Positions 1 to 8,165 of a stretch of DNA of 64,000 bases are shown here, one piece after another (within the stretch, counting starts at the first letter, position 1; every line of letters begins with the position of its first letter). Both the position numbers and the translations under genes were made by a program. The notes beneath the pieces were generated by a model. The model did no database searches, was not told where the DNA came from, and worked only from the letters and a program-made list of their open reading frames with translations. The stretch comes from an uncultured Flavobacteriales bacterium (GTDB lineage Bacteria; Bacteroidota; Bacteroidia; Flavobacteriales; Crocinitomicaceae), in contig CAMLRS010000005.1 in the NCBI GenBank assembly GCA_946482515.1, positions 1-64,000 on the forward strand, in the 5' to 3' direction.

Positions 1-1
1 C

Positions 2-442
2 CTGGATACCGAACAGCTGTTTAACGGTAACGATAAGCTGTCGCTGACTTACCTGGAAGATTATCTGATCGGCAGGTATGCCGGATTGGAAATTTCCGGT
101 ATCGAGAAAGTCATCTGGATGATCAATAACGATCCGGGACATGCAGTGGCTCAATTAGCCGAGCAGGTGTTTTTGACCGAGAAAACCCTGAACCGGCAGT
201 TTCAGAAATACGTGGGCTGTACGATCTCCAAATACCGGAGCATTGTTCGCTTTCGGAATACGATCGAGACGCATTTTAAAAACAGCAATTTAAGTCTCAC
301 GGAGTTGTGCCTGGAAAACGACTACTTCGATTCGCCGCATTTCTACAAACAGATGAAAAAAATAGCGCACTTTAACCCAAAGGACTTTTTCAATAAAGTG
401 CGGGCCAACGGATTGGGGAGCTATCCTTATATTTTCGATTGA
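2..442 (+). CDS. AraC-family transcriptional regulator, C-terminal part (5' end outside window)
   Basis: Reading frame 2 is open from the first bases of the window to the TGA at 440-442, so the gene begins upstream. What remains is the C-terminal DNA-binding region of an AraC/XylS regulator: two helix-turn-helix units, the first around 'LAEQVFLTEKTLNRQF', the second carrying the family signature around 'DSPHFYKQMKKIAHFNPKDF'. The effector-binding N-terminus is missing, so ligand and targets cannot be told. An internal TTG at 86 could be called as a start by software, but the frame runs on to the window edge. The gene downstream is an unrelated hypothetical protein on the same strand. Confidence 0.8.
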   Translation: MDTEQLFNGNDKLSLTYLEDYLIGRYAGLEISGIEKVIWMINNDPGHAVAQLAEQVFLTEKTLNRQFQKYVGCTISKYRSIVRFRNTIETHFKNSNLSLTELCLENDYFDSPHFYKQMKKIAHFNPKDFFNKVRANGLGSYPYIFD

Positions 443-511
443 TTTGTCCTTTTTGTACAAGTTCATTGTTGGAGTTTAGCTGAATTTCGCATTCATAAAC
501 AAGAAGCGAAT

Positions 512-982
512 ATGAAAGCAATTTGCATCAATCAACAAACATTTCAGTTAACCGACAACGAACAACTCTTAGGGACCATCGTTTACAAAGGCCTTTTTTC
601 TTACGACGCCGAGCTTGTCGTGACAAACACCGTTGACCGCTACGTCATTAAATCCCGCAACCTTTTCGGGACGAATCTGGTGGTCACCAAAAACGAAACA
701 GAGATCGCGAATCTGCGAATGAACCTGAAAGGACAAATCATCATCTCGATGAGTAACGGCGAGGAATTTCTGTTCAAAGAAACCAGCCTGTTGCAGCATA
801 AATTTGTGATCGAAAACCAGCAGGAGCAACGCATCGTTCAGTACGAGCCCGGCATGAACTGGAGCAAGCTCAATTACAATTACACGATCGCTCACAACCT
901 GAAATCGCAGGACACGCTATTTCTTTTGCTGGGAATTTATGCATCGAATTATTTCATCGCTGCGATGTCAGGATTGGTGTAA
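512..982 (+). CDS. Hypothetical protein with hydrophobic C-terminus
   Basis: This 156-residue protein has no family I can name with confidence. It is rich in alternating beta-type segments (residues about 15-120), which resembles the tubby-C/LURP-one type of small beta-barrel fold, but this is only an impression. The last 22 residues or so ('TLFLLLGIYASNYFIAAM') form one hydrophobic segment that could anchor it in the membrane or be a buried helix. There is no signal peptide. The ATG at 512 is the first in frame. It is followed by a convergent acyltransferase gene whose stop lies 16 bases beyond its own. Confidence 0.55.
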   Translation: MKAICINQQTFQLTDNEQLLGTIVYKGLFSYDAELVVTNTVDRYVIKSRNLFGTNLVVTKNETEIANLRMNLKGQIIISMSNGEEFLFKETSLLQHKFVIENQQEQRIVQYEPGMNWSKLNYNYTIAHNLKSQDTLFLLLGIYASNYFIAAMSGLV

Positions 983-998
983 GCATTCACACTGTAAT

Positions 999-2312
999 TT
1001 ACCCCTGAAACACCAACTCCTTCAACGCCGCACGCTGCGCTTTCAGCTGTGTAAAAACCTGCTTCCGGCTGCGGGCAAAACGACTGAATTGCTGCTTGGA
1101 AAATAAATGCTTCATGTAGCGCAGAAAGAAGTGGGCAAACAACCCGCTTAGAGGCAACGCAGCAATATAGAGCAGCAATACGAACAGGGAAGGTGCGAAC
1201 AGCCAGTTGAATGTAATAGCCCATCCGCCGTAGATGATCGGATAGAGGAAGATGCTCAGCAGGATGGACAACGGCGCGTGGTATTCCACTTCCTTCGTAA
1301 TGCGCGGTACCAGCCAGCCGATGAGGTAATACGGAAGGGCGCTGTGTACAAAACCAAAGAGGAACAACGGAATGGTGAGCAGCAGGAACAGATACGATTG
1401 CAGTGTCTGGCGCAAATAAAGCGTGTTGCGGTACGGACGGTCGAGGAAATGCGGACGGATGCCGAAAAAATGCAGTTGTCGCGTAAGCTCGTTGGCCTGT
1501 TCGCTCAGCTCGTCGAGCTTCCACGGTGCCGTAATGGAAATCTCATCAATGCGGTCGAGTACCGTTTTCAGGATACCGATCGATTGCCGAACACCTTTTT
1601 CTTCGGCGTAGCGCGATTCAAACAAATAAGTGAGCTGCTGCACGAGCTGCGATTTCACGTCGTCGCTCATAGTCACAAACACGCGCGACAGCTCGCTGCG
1701 GAAACGCTCGGTGAGCTTTTTGGCGGTCAATCCCTGGTTCTGTTTGTATTCTTCGAGAAAAGGATCTACGGAGATCGGCTTGCCCACGTGTACCATCACA
1801 CTTCCGCGAAAACTATCGGCACTCACGTAATTCAACCCGATGGGAACGACCAGCAGGTCGAGGTTGCCATTACTGCGTTTTTCCACTTCCAGCGCAATGC
1901 GGGCCGTTCCGGTTTTCAGCTCGCGCAACCGGCGTTCGAGGTAGCTGGTTCCTTCCGGGAAGACGGCCAGTACGCCGCCGCGCTCGAGCAGATCGTAGCA
2001 CGCTTCAAACGAATCTTTGTTCGCAACACCGGCCACCACACCATCGCTTTTGCGGTTGATCGGGATCATGCCCAGTGCGTTGAGCACTTTTCGTTTGAAC
2101 GGCGAATTGAAAAAAGTAGCCTTGGCCATGTAATGCACGCGCCGGCGATTGATGTAGCCGAGTATCCAGGCGTCCATGAGCGTATTCGGGTGATTGGCGA
2201 TCAGCAGCATCGGGCCGTCATGTTCGAGGTTTTCCCGGTTCAGCACACGAATTTCCCGGTAATAGATCCGGATGCTCAGGGAAACGATCAGCTTGAGAAG
2301 GCGATACAGCAT
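999..2312 (-). CDS. PlsC-type lysophospholipid/glycerol acyltransferase with C-terminal membrane segments
   Basis: The product (437 residues) carries the acyltransferase block I motif as NHPNTLMD (His41, Asp47; HX5D spacing) and the block III motif FPEGTS at about 118-123, so it probably transfers an acyl chain to a lysophospholipid or related glycerol/lipid acceptor at the inner membrane. The C-terminal third contains several hydrophobic segments (roughly residues 305-400), an extension beyond the compact PlsC enzymes. I place the start at 2312 because a TAGCTTTA -7 box lies at 2325-2318, five bases upstream; the longer frame to 2387 would be read through an intergenic repeat. It stands alone on the minus strand. 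The acyl acceptor is not identifiable. Confidence 0.82.
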   Translation of the reverse strand: MLYRLLKLIVSLSIRIYYREIRVLNRENLEHDGPMLLIANHPNTLMDAWILGYINRRRVHYMAKATFFNSPFKRKVLNALGMIPINRKSDGVVAGVANKDSFEACYDLLERGGVLAVFPEGTSYLERRLRELKTGTARIALEVEKRSNGNLDLLVVPIGLNYVSADSFRGSVMVHVGKPISVDPFLEEYKQNQGLTAKKLTERFRSELSRVFVTMSDDVKSQLVQQLTYLFESRYAEEKGVRQSIGILKTVLDRIDEISITAPWKLDELSEQANELTRQLHFFGIRPHFLDRPYRNTLYLRQTLQSYLFLLLTIPLFLFGFVHSALPYYLIGWLVPRITKEVEYHAPLSILLSIFLYPIIYGGWAITFNWLFAPSLFVLLLYIAALPLSGLFAHFFLRYMKHLFSKQQFSRFARSRKQVFTQLKAQRAALKELVFQG

Positions 2313-2317
2313 GGGGA

Positions 2318-2325
2318 TAAAGCTA
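2318..2325 (-). promoter_or_regulatory. -7 promoter box of acyltransferase gene
   Basis: On the minus strand the sequence reads TAGCTTTA, close to the Bacteroidota consensus TAnnTTTG, and the ATG follows after five bases. This decides the start codon and suggests a leaderless transcript. Confidence 0.55.
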
Positions 2326-2328
2326 CGC

Positions 2329-2353
2329 AATTCATAATTCATAATGCATAATT
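2329..2353. repeat. Intergenic repeat, family B (AATTCATAATTC type)
   Basis: The stretch repeats AATTCATAATTCATAATGCA-like words that recur at 18095-18154, 23573-23630, 36838-36868 and 57892-57946. It lies upstream of the acyltransferase promoter. Confidence 0.7.
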
Positions 2354-2411
2354 GGTTGGTGGAGAAACAACTCGGCGGCCTCAACAAAATGGAGTTCTTG
2401 AAACCAATATC

Positions 2412-2441
2412 CTCCCCCTTTATCCCCCTCCAAAGGGGGAG
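2412..2441. repeat. Palindromic intergenic repeat, family G (CTCCCCCTTT / AAAGGGGGAG)
   Basis: Ten-base arms CTCCCCCTTT (2412-2421) and AAAGGGGGAG (2432-2441) surround a ten-base C-rich loop. Related pieces occur at 29968-29983 and 36786-36813. It lies between divergent genes, so it is not an obvious terminator. Confidence 0.65.
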
Positions 2442-2500
2442 AGCGTCCGATTTACTACTATTACCTTTGCTTTCTTAAGCAATCTGGGCATTAACCAAAC

Positions 2501-2519
2501 CTTTGCTCCTTTGTGGTGA
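2501..2519. repeat. Intergenic repeat, family D (CACCACAAAGGAGCAAAG, minus sense)
   Basis: CTTTGCTCCTTTGTGGTGA is the reverse complement of the word at 40868-40886. Its inner TTTG (2510-2513) lies 19 bases before the TACATTTG box of pabB, so the repeat appears to supply the -33 element. Confidence 0.65.
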
Positions 2520-2540
2520 AAGCTCGAAAACCTACATTTG
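2510..2540 (+). promoter_or_regulatory. pabB promoter (TTTG-N19-TACATTTG)
   Basis: TTTG at 2510-2513 and TACATTTG at 2533-2540 are spaced by 19 bases, as in the Bacteroidota primary sigma factor consensus. The pabB ATG starts at 2545, four bases after the box, so the mRNA should be leaderless or nearly so. Confidence 0.7.
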
Positions 2541-2544
2541 CATC

Positions 2545-3732
2545 ATGAAAACGCGCATCGCTCTCAACGGCAACGACGGCAGCTGGCGGATCGGCATCGG
2601 TGAAGCCGATCGCTTTGAAAGTACCGTGCGTTTCGATTGGGAAACCTTTGATCGTTTTATCGAAAAGCATAAGGGCGAGACCATTTTCCTTTCGCTTTCC
2701 TATGAACTGCGCCAACAGATTTATCCCTCAACGGAAGATGTGAACGAGCCTTTTCCCCTGATCGCCGCCTGGGTGCCGGAAAGCCTGTATGTGATGGAAA
2801 ACGGCAGCCTCGTGTTGGCGGAAGGAAAAAACGATCCGGCGAACCGTGAGCAGGCAGAAGCATACCTGCAACCGGTGGAAACTCCCGTTCGCGTTCAGTG
2901 GAAACCCCGTCAGTCGAAAGCAGATTACCTGGAACAGGTGCGTGGTTTACAGGAACAGATCCGGCTGGGCAATCTTTACGAGATCAATTACTGCCAGGAG
3001 CTGGTGGCGGAAAACGTAAATTTGGATTCGTTTACCGGCGTTTATCAGGCACTCAACGAGATCAGTCGTGCACCTTTCTCTTTAGTTTATGAATCGAACG
3101 ACTGGATGATCGCTTCGGCGAGCCCGGAGCGTTTTTTACAAAAAACCGGCAACCGACTCATTTCACAGCCGATTAAAGGAACGGCCCGCCGACATTCGGA
3201 TCCCGCAGTAGATGAAGCAATCCGGACGGAATTGCAGCAAAATCTGAAAGACCGTACCGAAAACGTGATGATCGTCGATTTGGTGCGTAACGACCTTTCA
3301 CGTGTGGCCACCAAAGGAAGTGTGCAGGTGGATGAATTGTTCGGCGTTTATACGTTTCCGACCGTGCACCAGCTTATTTCAACGGTTTCCTGCGAGCTGA
3401 AGGAAAACACGCCGTTTTCGGAGATCATCCAGGCCTTGTTCCCGATGGGCTCCATGACTGGCGCCCCGAAAGTGGCAGCTATGGAATGGGCTGAAAAGAC
3501 GGAGCGGTTCACACGCGGCATTTATTCCGGAAGCATGGGCTATATTGCACCGAATGGCGATTTCGATCTGAATGTGATGATCCGTTCACTTGTTCTTGAT
3601 CGAAAGCAAAACCGCCTGAGTTGTGGCGTCGGAGGGGCAATCACCATTCTTTCCGACCCCGAAGCCGAATACGAAGAATGTAAGATCAAAGTCGGCCGGA
3701 TTCTCGAAACCATCGGAACATGCCAGTGGTAA
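2545..3732 (+). CDS. pabB: Aminodeoxychorismate synthase component I
   Basis: This chorismate-using enzyme makes 4-amino-4-deoxychorismate for folate synthesis. The 395-residue protein shows the family motifs in order: 'NLYEINYC' , 'SPERFL', 'QPIKGTARR', 'VMIVDLVRNDLSRV', 'FPTVHQLIS', 'FPMGSMTGAPK' and the C-terminal 'GVGGAITILSDPEAEYEE'. The lysine at about 211 in PIKGT is the PabB signature; anthranilate and isochorismate synthases have Ala or another residue there. The start at 2545 follows a promoter box by four bases; a longer frame to 2503 would overlap the promoter. The 3' end overlaps tilS by 13 bases, so the two are cotranscribed. No glutamine amidotransferase partner is in view. Confidence 0.93.
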   Translation: MKTRIALNGNDGSWRIGIGEADRFESTVRFDWETFDRFIEKHKGETIFLSLSYELRQQIYPSTEDVNEPFPLIAAWVPESLYVMENGSLVLAEGKNDPANREQAEAYLQPVETPVRVQWKPRQSKADYLEQVRGLQEQIRLGNLYEINYCQELVAENVNLDSFTGVYQALNEISRAPFSLVYESNDWMIASASPERFLQKTGNRLISQPIKGTARRHSDPAVDEAIRTELQQNLKDRTENVMIVDLVRNDLSRVATKGSVQVDELFGVYTFPTVHQLISTVSCELKENTPFSEIIQALFPMGSMTGAPKVAAMEWAEKTERFTRGIYSGSMGYIAPNGDFDLNVMIRSLVLDRKQNRLSCGVGGAITILSDPEAEYEECKIKVGRILETIGTCQW

Positions 3733-4997
3733 CGGAAGCAATCCGCCTGAGGCGGATGAGCTTATCGGGCAAAAAGCTGCTCGTGGCTTGCAGTGGCGGT
3801 GTCGACAGCATGGTTTTATTACACGCTTTGGTCGCTGAAAACCTTCATCCGGAAGTCCTGCACGTGAACTACCAGCTGCGCGGAAACGATAGCGATGCCG
3901 ATGAAATGCTTGTTCGCCAAACGGCTGAAGAGCTGGGATTGAACGTCCATGTTCATCATTGTCCGGTTGCATTGACGAAGCAGAAAGGCGTGAATCTCCA
4001 GTCCGCAGCCCGCGATTTCCGCCGGGAATTGTTCCGGGAATGGATCAGTCGCTCGGAGCAGCACGCGGTTGTATTGGCGCATCACCTCGACGACCAGGTC
4101 GAGACGTTTTTCCTGCAATATTTCCGGGGAAGCGGTTTGTTTGGACTTGGTGGCATGCATTCGGAAAAAAACGGGATCATTCGTCCGTTCCTGGAAGTCC
4201 CCAAATCGGCTCTAATTGCCTACGCAACCGAAAACGGAATTGCCTGGCGGGAAGATCAAAGCAACCAAAGCAGCAATTACCTGCGCAATGTATTCCGCAA
4301 CACGCTGTTGCCGGCTTTGAAACAGGAACATCCGCAGCTGGCCGAACATTGCCGCATCATCATGGGACACCTGCGCGAGCTGCAACAAACGGTTCGCGAG
4401 GAAACGGCCGCGGCGGTAAATCAGTGGAACGAACAACAGCAATTGCCCGTAACAACCTGGCAGCAATTTACTTCCGAACAGGCGCTGGCGTTTGCATATG
4501 GATTGGGCTGGCCGGCCTGGACCGTCGAACGGTTGAACCAGCTGGCTGCCGGACCCGATGGCAAGCGCATCGAGATCGGAAAGGTGACGCTCTATAAAGA
4601 AGCCGGGCATTTTCGAACCGTATCGGCAAGTGAAATTCATTGGGAGTTCAAGATTGAAGAAATTGGAATCTTACCGAAAGTGTGGAACAAGCATGCGTTG
4701 TACCTTGATGCGGCCGTGATCGACCCAACGAAACTGGAATACCGGAGCTGGCAGCAAGGCGATCGAATCCGTAGTTTGGGAATGAAAGGTAGTCAGCTTG
4801 TGTCTGATGTACTGAAAGATGCCGGTGTACCGTTATCACGACGGGAACAGTATCCGGTCCTGGTCTATGACACTGAAATCCTGTGGATTCCGGGAATCAA
4901 GGTCGGCCGAAAGGGATTGGCAGGTCCGGATTCAGCTGTTATTCTGAAGATTACTGTACTGAAAATGGGTAGAAAAAAGCCGTTAGTCTTTGGATAG
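3720..4997 (+). CDS. tilS: tRNA(Ile)-lysidine synthase
   Basis: TilS uses ATP to attach lysine to C34 of the CAU-anticodon tRNA-Ile, changing its specificity from Met to Ile. The 425-residue protein has the PP-loop SGGVDS at 25-30, an N-terminal adenine-nucleotide alpha-hydrolase fold, and a C-terminal TilS_C-like region around 'SWQQGDRIRSLGMKGSQLVSDVLKD'-type sequence. Length fits the family. The frame opens at ATG 3720 inside the end of pabB, but a second in-frame ATG lies at 3756, right after a perfect 17-base GC-rich palindrome (3741-3757). Because residues 8-12 are encoded by that palindrome and the family core begins at 'GKKLLVACSGG', 3756 may be the original start. Confidence 0.93.
   Translation: MPVVTEAIRLRRMSLSGKKLLVACSGGVDSMVLLHALVAENLHPEVLHVNYQLRGNDSDADEMLVRQTAEELGLNVHVHHCPVALTKQKGVNLQSAARDFRRELFREWISRSEQHAVVLAHHLDDQVETFFLQYFRGSGLFGLGGMHSEKNGIIRPFLEVPKSALIAYATENGIAWREDQSNQSSNYLRNVFRNTLLPALKQEHPQLAEHCRIIMGHLRELQQTVREETAAAVNQWNEQQQLPVTTWQQFTSEQALAFAYGLGWPAWTVERLNQLAAGPDGKRIEIGKVTLYKEAGHFRTVSASEIHWEFKIEEIGILPKVWNKHALYLDAAVIDPTKLEYRSWQQGDRIRSLGMKGSQLVSDVLKDAGVPLSRREQYPVLVYDTEILWIPGIKVGRKGLAGPDSAVILKITVLKMGRKKPLVFG
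3741..3757. repeat. GC-rich palindrome at the 5' end of tilS (ATCCGCC-TGA-GGCGGAT)
   Basis: Seven-base arms ATCCGCC and GGCGGAT flank TGA in a perfect palindrome. A related intergenic palindrome, TCCGCCGCGGCGGA, lies at 10910-10923. Here it is translated in frame, between the two candidate tilS starts. Confidence 0.7.
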
Positions 4998-5094
4998 CAG
5001 TCGTTTGTCGAACTCCTCAAAGATTTTTTTTGATTTTTTAGCAACCGCTTAATTTTTTATTAAATTACAGCTACAAATCAAACCCCAACAGTAT

Positions 5095-5364
5095 ATGGAA
5101 CCAGAAGTGATTGAAAAAGAACAGGTGAAAGATTTGACCTTCAAAGCGCCCATGCATGTAAAGCAGGATCCGGAGTTGCAGCGCCATCTGGCAGAAGCTA
5201 CCAGGTTAGGGAATGGCTACCATACGAAAGTGGGGATCATTTTTCATGATGACGAAGGGTTGAAACGTATCAATACAACCATTTGGGCAACCGGAACCCG
5301 ATATATCTGTCTCAAAGGCGGAATGTGGCTTCCGATCAATCACATCGTAGAGCTGAAGTTTTAG
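5095..5364 (+). CDS. Small conserved Bacteroidota protein of unknown function
   Basis: An 89-residue soluble protein without signal peptide or membrane segment. Residues about 40-89 read as beta strands ('KVGIIFHDDEGLKRINTTIW', 'GTRYICLKGGMWLPINHIVE'), typical of a small single-domain protein I recognise as recurring across Bacteroidota but for which I know no function. The N-terminus is acidic and charged. It is monocistronic by position: 97 bases after tilS and 78 before the DsbD-alpha-like gene, same strand. The ATG at 5095 is the only sensible start; no clear -7 box is visible close to it. Confidence 0.7.
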   Translation: MEPEVIEKEQVKDLTFKAPMHVKQDPELQRHLAEATRLGNGYHTKVGIIFHDDEGLKRINTTIWATGTRYICLKGGMWLPINHIVELKF

Positions 5365-5415
5365 CTTTTCAATAATTATTCCGATTATAAAAGGGCGATT
5401 CGGCAATTCGTTTCG

Positions 5416-5423
5416 TAGTTTTG
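5416..5423 (+). promoter_or_regulatory. -7 promoter box of the DsbD module
   Basis: TAGTTTTG matches TAnnTTTG. It ends one base before an in-frame ATG at 5425, which therefore cannot be inside the transcript with any leader; the ATG at 5443 is preferred. No good -33 TTTG is seen. Confidence 0.5.
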
Positions 5424-5442
5424 GATGGAATGTTCAAAATCA

Positions 5443-5871
5443 ATGAAACACTTGCTCTTTTTTCTTTGTCTTGCCGTTAGCGCGTTTTCCTTCTCACAGG
5501 AAAAGGTGGTTTGGAACGTGCAGTACAATGCAGCCCTGAAACAGATTGAATTCCGCGCAACCATTGCCGGCGGATGGCATTTGTACAGTCAGCATATCCA
5601 GAACGATATCGGTCCGGTACCAACAACTTTTGTATTCTCCGATGTACCGACCGTAAAATGGGAGGGGCCGGTAAACGAGCCGCAGCCCATCCGCGAATAC
5701 GACGAGAACTTTGAAGCTTCATTGGATTTTTTCAAAGACGAAGTAGTCTTTGTCCGTAAAATCACTCCCGGCAGTAAAGGCGTGATTTCCGGCTACGTCA
5801 CTTATATGGTCTGCAATGAGACGATGTGTCTGCCGCCTGTCGACCACGAATTTTCCGTTACCATTCCCTAA
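5443..5871 (+). CDS. Free-standing exported DsbD-alpha-like (DsbD N-terminal) domain protein
   Basis: The 142-residue product begins with a signal peptide ('KHLLFFLCLAVSAFSFSQ') and then looks like the periplasmic N-terminal domain of DsbD: a beta sandwich with 'WHLYSQHI' and, near the end, a Cys pair in 'YMVCNETMCLPP' (C-x4-C). The same spacing and following LPP occur in the N-terminal domain of the complete DsbD encoded 27 bases downstream, so the two probably arose by duplication and are cotranscribed. It likely accepts electrons from the DsbD membrane domain and passes them to periplasmic partners. The upstream ATG at 5425 lies on the promoter box, so 5443 is chosen. Confidence 0.8.
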   Translation: MKHLLFFLCLAVSAFSFSQEKVVWNVQYNAALKQIEFRATIAGGWHLYSQHIQNDIGPVPTTFVFSDVPTVKWEGPVNEPQPIREYDENFEASLDFFKDEVVFVRKITPGSKGVISGYVTYMVCNETMCLPPVDHEFSVTIP

Positions 5872-5898
5872 GCTTATTTAAAACCCATTACCCTTGTT

Positions 5899-7968
5899 AT
5901 GAAAGTTGCCGTTTCGCGCTATACCGCCTTTTTCCGAGCCTTCCTGGTGACGTGCTCGCTCCTGATCACCGTCTTTGCGCAGGCGCAGATTGAATTCCCG
6001 GAAGACAAAGTCAAATGGAAATTCAGTGTGGAGCAAAAAGGATGTGAAGCCTACATCGTTGCGAAGGTCACAATGGTGACCAACTGGCATATTTATGCGG
6101 CAAACCTTCCGAAAGGAGCTTTTTCGATTCCAACGAAAATCGCGCTCAATAAGACCAAAGATTTCGAAGTGGTGGGGAAAGTCACTGAGCCGAAACCACA
6201 TTTCGAGCACGACGAGGAAGCAGACGAAGATATTTATACGCACAGCGGAACCGTTCTCCTCAAGCAGAAGATCAACATTCTGACCGATAAGGATTTCAAG
6301 GTAAGCGGCGTTTTCTCCTTCCAGACTTGCGACGACACACATTGCCTTCCACCACATGAAGCACCCTTTACCGTAACGGTGAAAGGCTGCCAGGATGCAT
6401 CACAGACTCCGGCAACAAATGGTGCAGATTCTTCTGATCAGGCATCAGCCAACACAACAACGATTCCGGAAGATCCGAAGCAGCCACAGATGAAATCTAT
6501 CAAAATTGCGGCGAAGAAAGTCGAAAAGGTAGATACATCTTTGTCGACAATCTTTATTCTGTCGTTCCTGAGCGGTTTTGCAGCGTTGCTCACACCGTGC
6601 GTTTTCCCGATGATCCCTATGACCGTGAGCTTCTTTACCAAGCAAAGCAAGACGCGTTCAAAAGGGATTCGCAACGCGATCATTTATGGTATTTCCATTA
6701 TCGGGATTTACATCGTATTGGGGACTGTAGTAACCGCTACGTTTGGTGCAGAAGTACTGAACGAAATGTCGACCAATCCTACATTCAACATCGTTTTCTT
6801 CCTTATTCTGATCGTATTTGCCGTTTCCTTCATGGGGGCGTTCGAGATTCGTATGCCAAGCAAATGGATCAACAAAGCCGACCAGGCTTCTGATCGCGGT
6901 GGATTAATCGGTATTTTCTTTATGGCTTTGGTACTGGCACTGGTTTCTTTTTCCTGCACCGGACCTATCGTAGGAACATTGCTGGTAGAATCGGCGACCA
7001 AAGGGGGAGTTGCGCCGTTTGTTGGAATGTTTGGATTCTCCCTCGCATTGGCCTTGCCGTTCATGCTCTTCGCAGCTTTCCCGGGTTGGATGAACAGCTT
7101 GCCGAAATCAGGCGGATGGCTGAATACAGTGAAGGTTGTGCTCGGTTTCCTCGAATTGGCGCTGGCGTTTAAATTCCTTTCCAATGCCGACCTGGCTTTA
7201 CAGGCGCATTACCTCGAGCGCGAGCTGTTCCTGGCTATCTGGATCGCCATTTTCCTTGCTTTGACACTTTACCTGTTCGGGGTATTCCTTTTGCCGCATG
7301 ACAGTCCGGCAGAGCGAATTTCCGTAGGGCGTTCCTTGCTGGGAATTACCTCCCTGTTATTTGTGGTTTACCTCTTGCCGGGTATGTGGGGCGCACCATT
7401 GAAGCTCATCAGCGCTTTCCCGCCGCCGCTTAATTATAGCGAATCACCGATGGGTGTAGGAGGCAGTGGTGCAGCTACAGCTCCGAAAGAACATATTGAG
7501 GGCACACACCTCGGACCGCAAAACCTGATGGTCTTCCACGATTTCGATCAGGCAAAAGCATATGCTGAAAAAGTAGGCAAGCCGTTGTTTGTTGATTTCA
7601 CGGGCCATAACTGCGTAAACTGTCGTAAGATGGAGCAAAGCGTTTGGGGAGAGCCGGGCGTGATCGAGCTGCTGCGCGATGAAGTGGTAATTGCTTCGCT
7701 GCACGTGGATGAGCGCCTTCCTTTGCCGGAAAACGAGCAGGTTGTTGTGGAGCTCACCCCTGGTCATACCAAAAAGCTGAAAACGACCGGCGACAAATGG
7801 ATGTATAAACAGATCAAAGAATACCAGGTTACGGCCCAACCGTATTACGTAATGATCGGTACAAATGGTGAAAACCTTGGAAACGGTTCAGCCGATTACC
7901 AGAACCACCGGAATCCTTCCGACTTCAAAAAATGGCTTGAACAAGGCCTTGAACAATACAAAAAGTAG
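5899..7968 (+). CDS. dsbD: Thiol:disulfide interchange protein DsbD
   Basis: DsbD carries electrons from cytoplasmic thioredoxin across the inner membrane to periplasmic thiol proteins and cytochrome c maturation. All three redox pairs are visible in this 689-residue protein: the alpha domain 'QTCDDTHCLPP' (Cys144/149), the membrane CcdA-like domain 'LTPCVFPMIP' and 'FSCTGPIVG' (Cys234/353), and the C-terminal thioredoxin-like domain 'TGHNCVNCRKME' (Cys572/575). A signal peptide occupies residues 1-30, about eight membrane segments run from 215 to 500, and the thioredoxin domain follows. It is preceded by a free alpha-like domain gene and followed by a strong intrinsic terminator, so the two form a dedicated unit. 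Confidence 0.95.
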   Translation: MKVAVSRYTAFFRAFLVTCSLLITVFAQAQIEFPEDKVKWKFSVEQKGCEAYIVAKVTMVTNWHIYAANLPKGAFSIPTKIALNKTKDFEVVGKVTEPKPHFEHDEEADEDIYTHSGTVLLKQKINILTDKDFKVSGVFSFQTCDDTHCLPPHEAPFTVTVKGCQDASQTPATNGADSSDQASANTTTIPEDPKQPQMKSIKIAAKKVEKVDTSLSTIFILSFLSGFAALLTPCVFPMIPMTVSFFTKQSKTRSKGIRNAIIYGISIIGIYIVLGTVVTATFGAEVLNEMSTNPTFNIVFFLILIVFAVSFMGAFEIRMPSKWINKADQASDRGGLIGIFFMALVLALVSFSCTGPIVGTLLVESATKGGVAPFVGMFGFSLALALPFMLFAAFPGWMNSLPKSGGWLNTVKVVLGFLELALAFKFLSNADLALQAHYLERELFLAIWIAIFLALTLYLFGVFLLPHDSPAERISVGRSLLGITSLLFVVYLLPGMWGAPLKLISAFPPPLNYSESPMGVGGSGAATAPKEHIEGTHLGPQNLMVFHDFDQAKAYAEKVGKPLFVDFTGHNCVNCRKMEQSVWGEPGVIELLRDEVVIASLHVDERLPLPENEQVVVELTPGHTKKLKTTGDKWMYKQIKEYQVTAQPYYVMIGTNGENLGNGSADYQNHRNPSDFKKWLEQGLEQYKK

Positions 7969-8000
7969 ACTCAAACCGGGTTTTTAACAAAAATTAAGGA

Positions 8001-8031
8001 AGTCCGTCTGTTTATTCAGGCGGACTTTTTT
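8001..8031 (+). terminator. Intrinsic terminator of dsbD
   Basis: AGTCCGTCTG (8001-8010) pairs with CAGGCGGACT (8017-8026) with one G-T pair and a six-base loop, followed by six T. Confidence 0.85.
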
Positions 8032-8132
8032 GTTGCTGACACTCAGCGCAATATAAATACCGTTTAATCATAATAATTACACTTTAATCAATGAAAACTA
8101 CCGTTCACTCGAAAAAATATGCCATTTACTGC

Positions 8133-8162
8133 TTGCGGAAACTAAAAAAGGTTGTATCTTAG
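8133..8162 (+). promoter_or_regulatory. Promoter of candidate small RNA (TTG-N19-TATCTTAG)
   Basis: TTG at 8133-8135 is 19 bases from TATCTTAG at 8155-8162, a near match to the Bacteroidota consensus. No credible ORF starts after it. Confidence 0.45.
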
Positions 8163-8165
8163 CTA

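Noticed and set aside
2318..2387. Upstream extension of the acyltransferase to 2387
   Set aside because: It would translate through the promoter box and a family B repeat; the protein core begins at the ATG at 2312.
8091..8162. 23-codon open frame between dsbD and recG
   Set aside because: Too short, overlaps the promoter of the candidate small RNA, and has no supporting signal.
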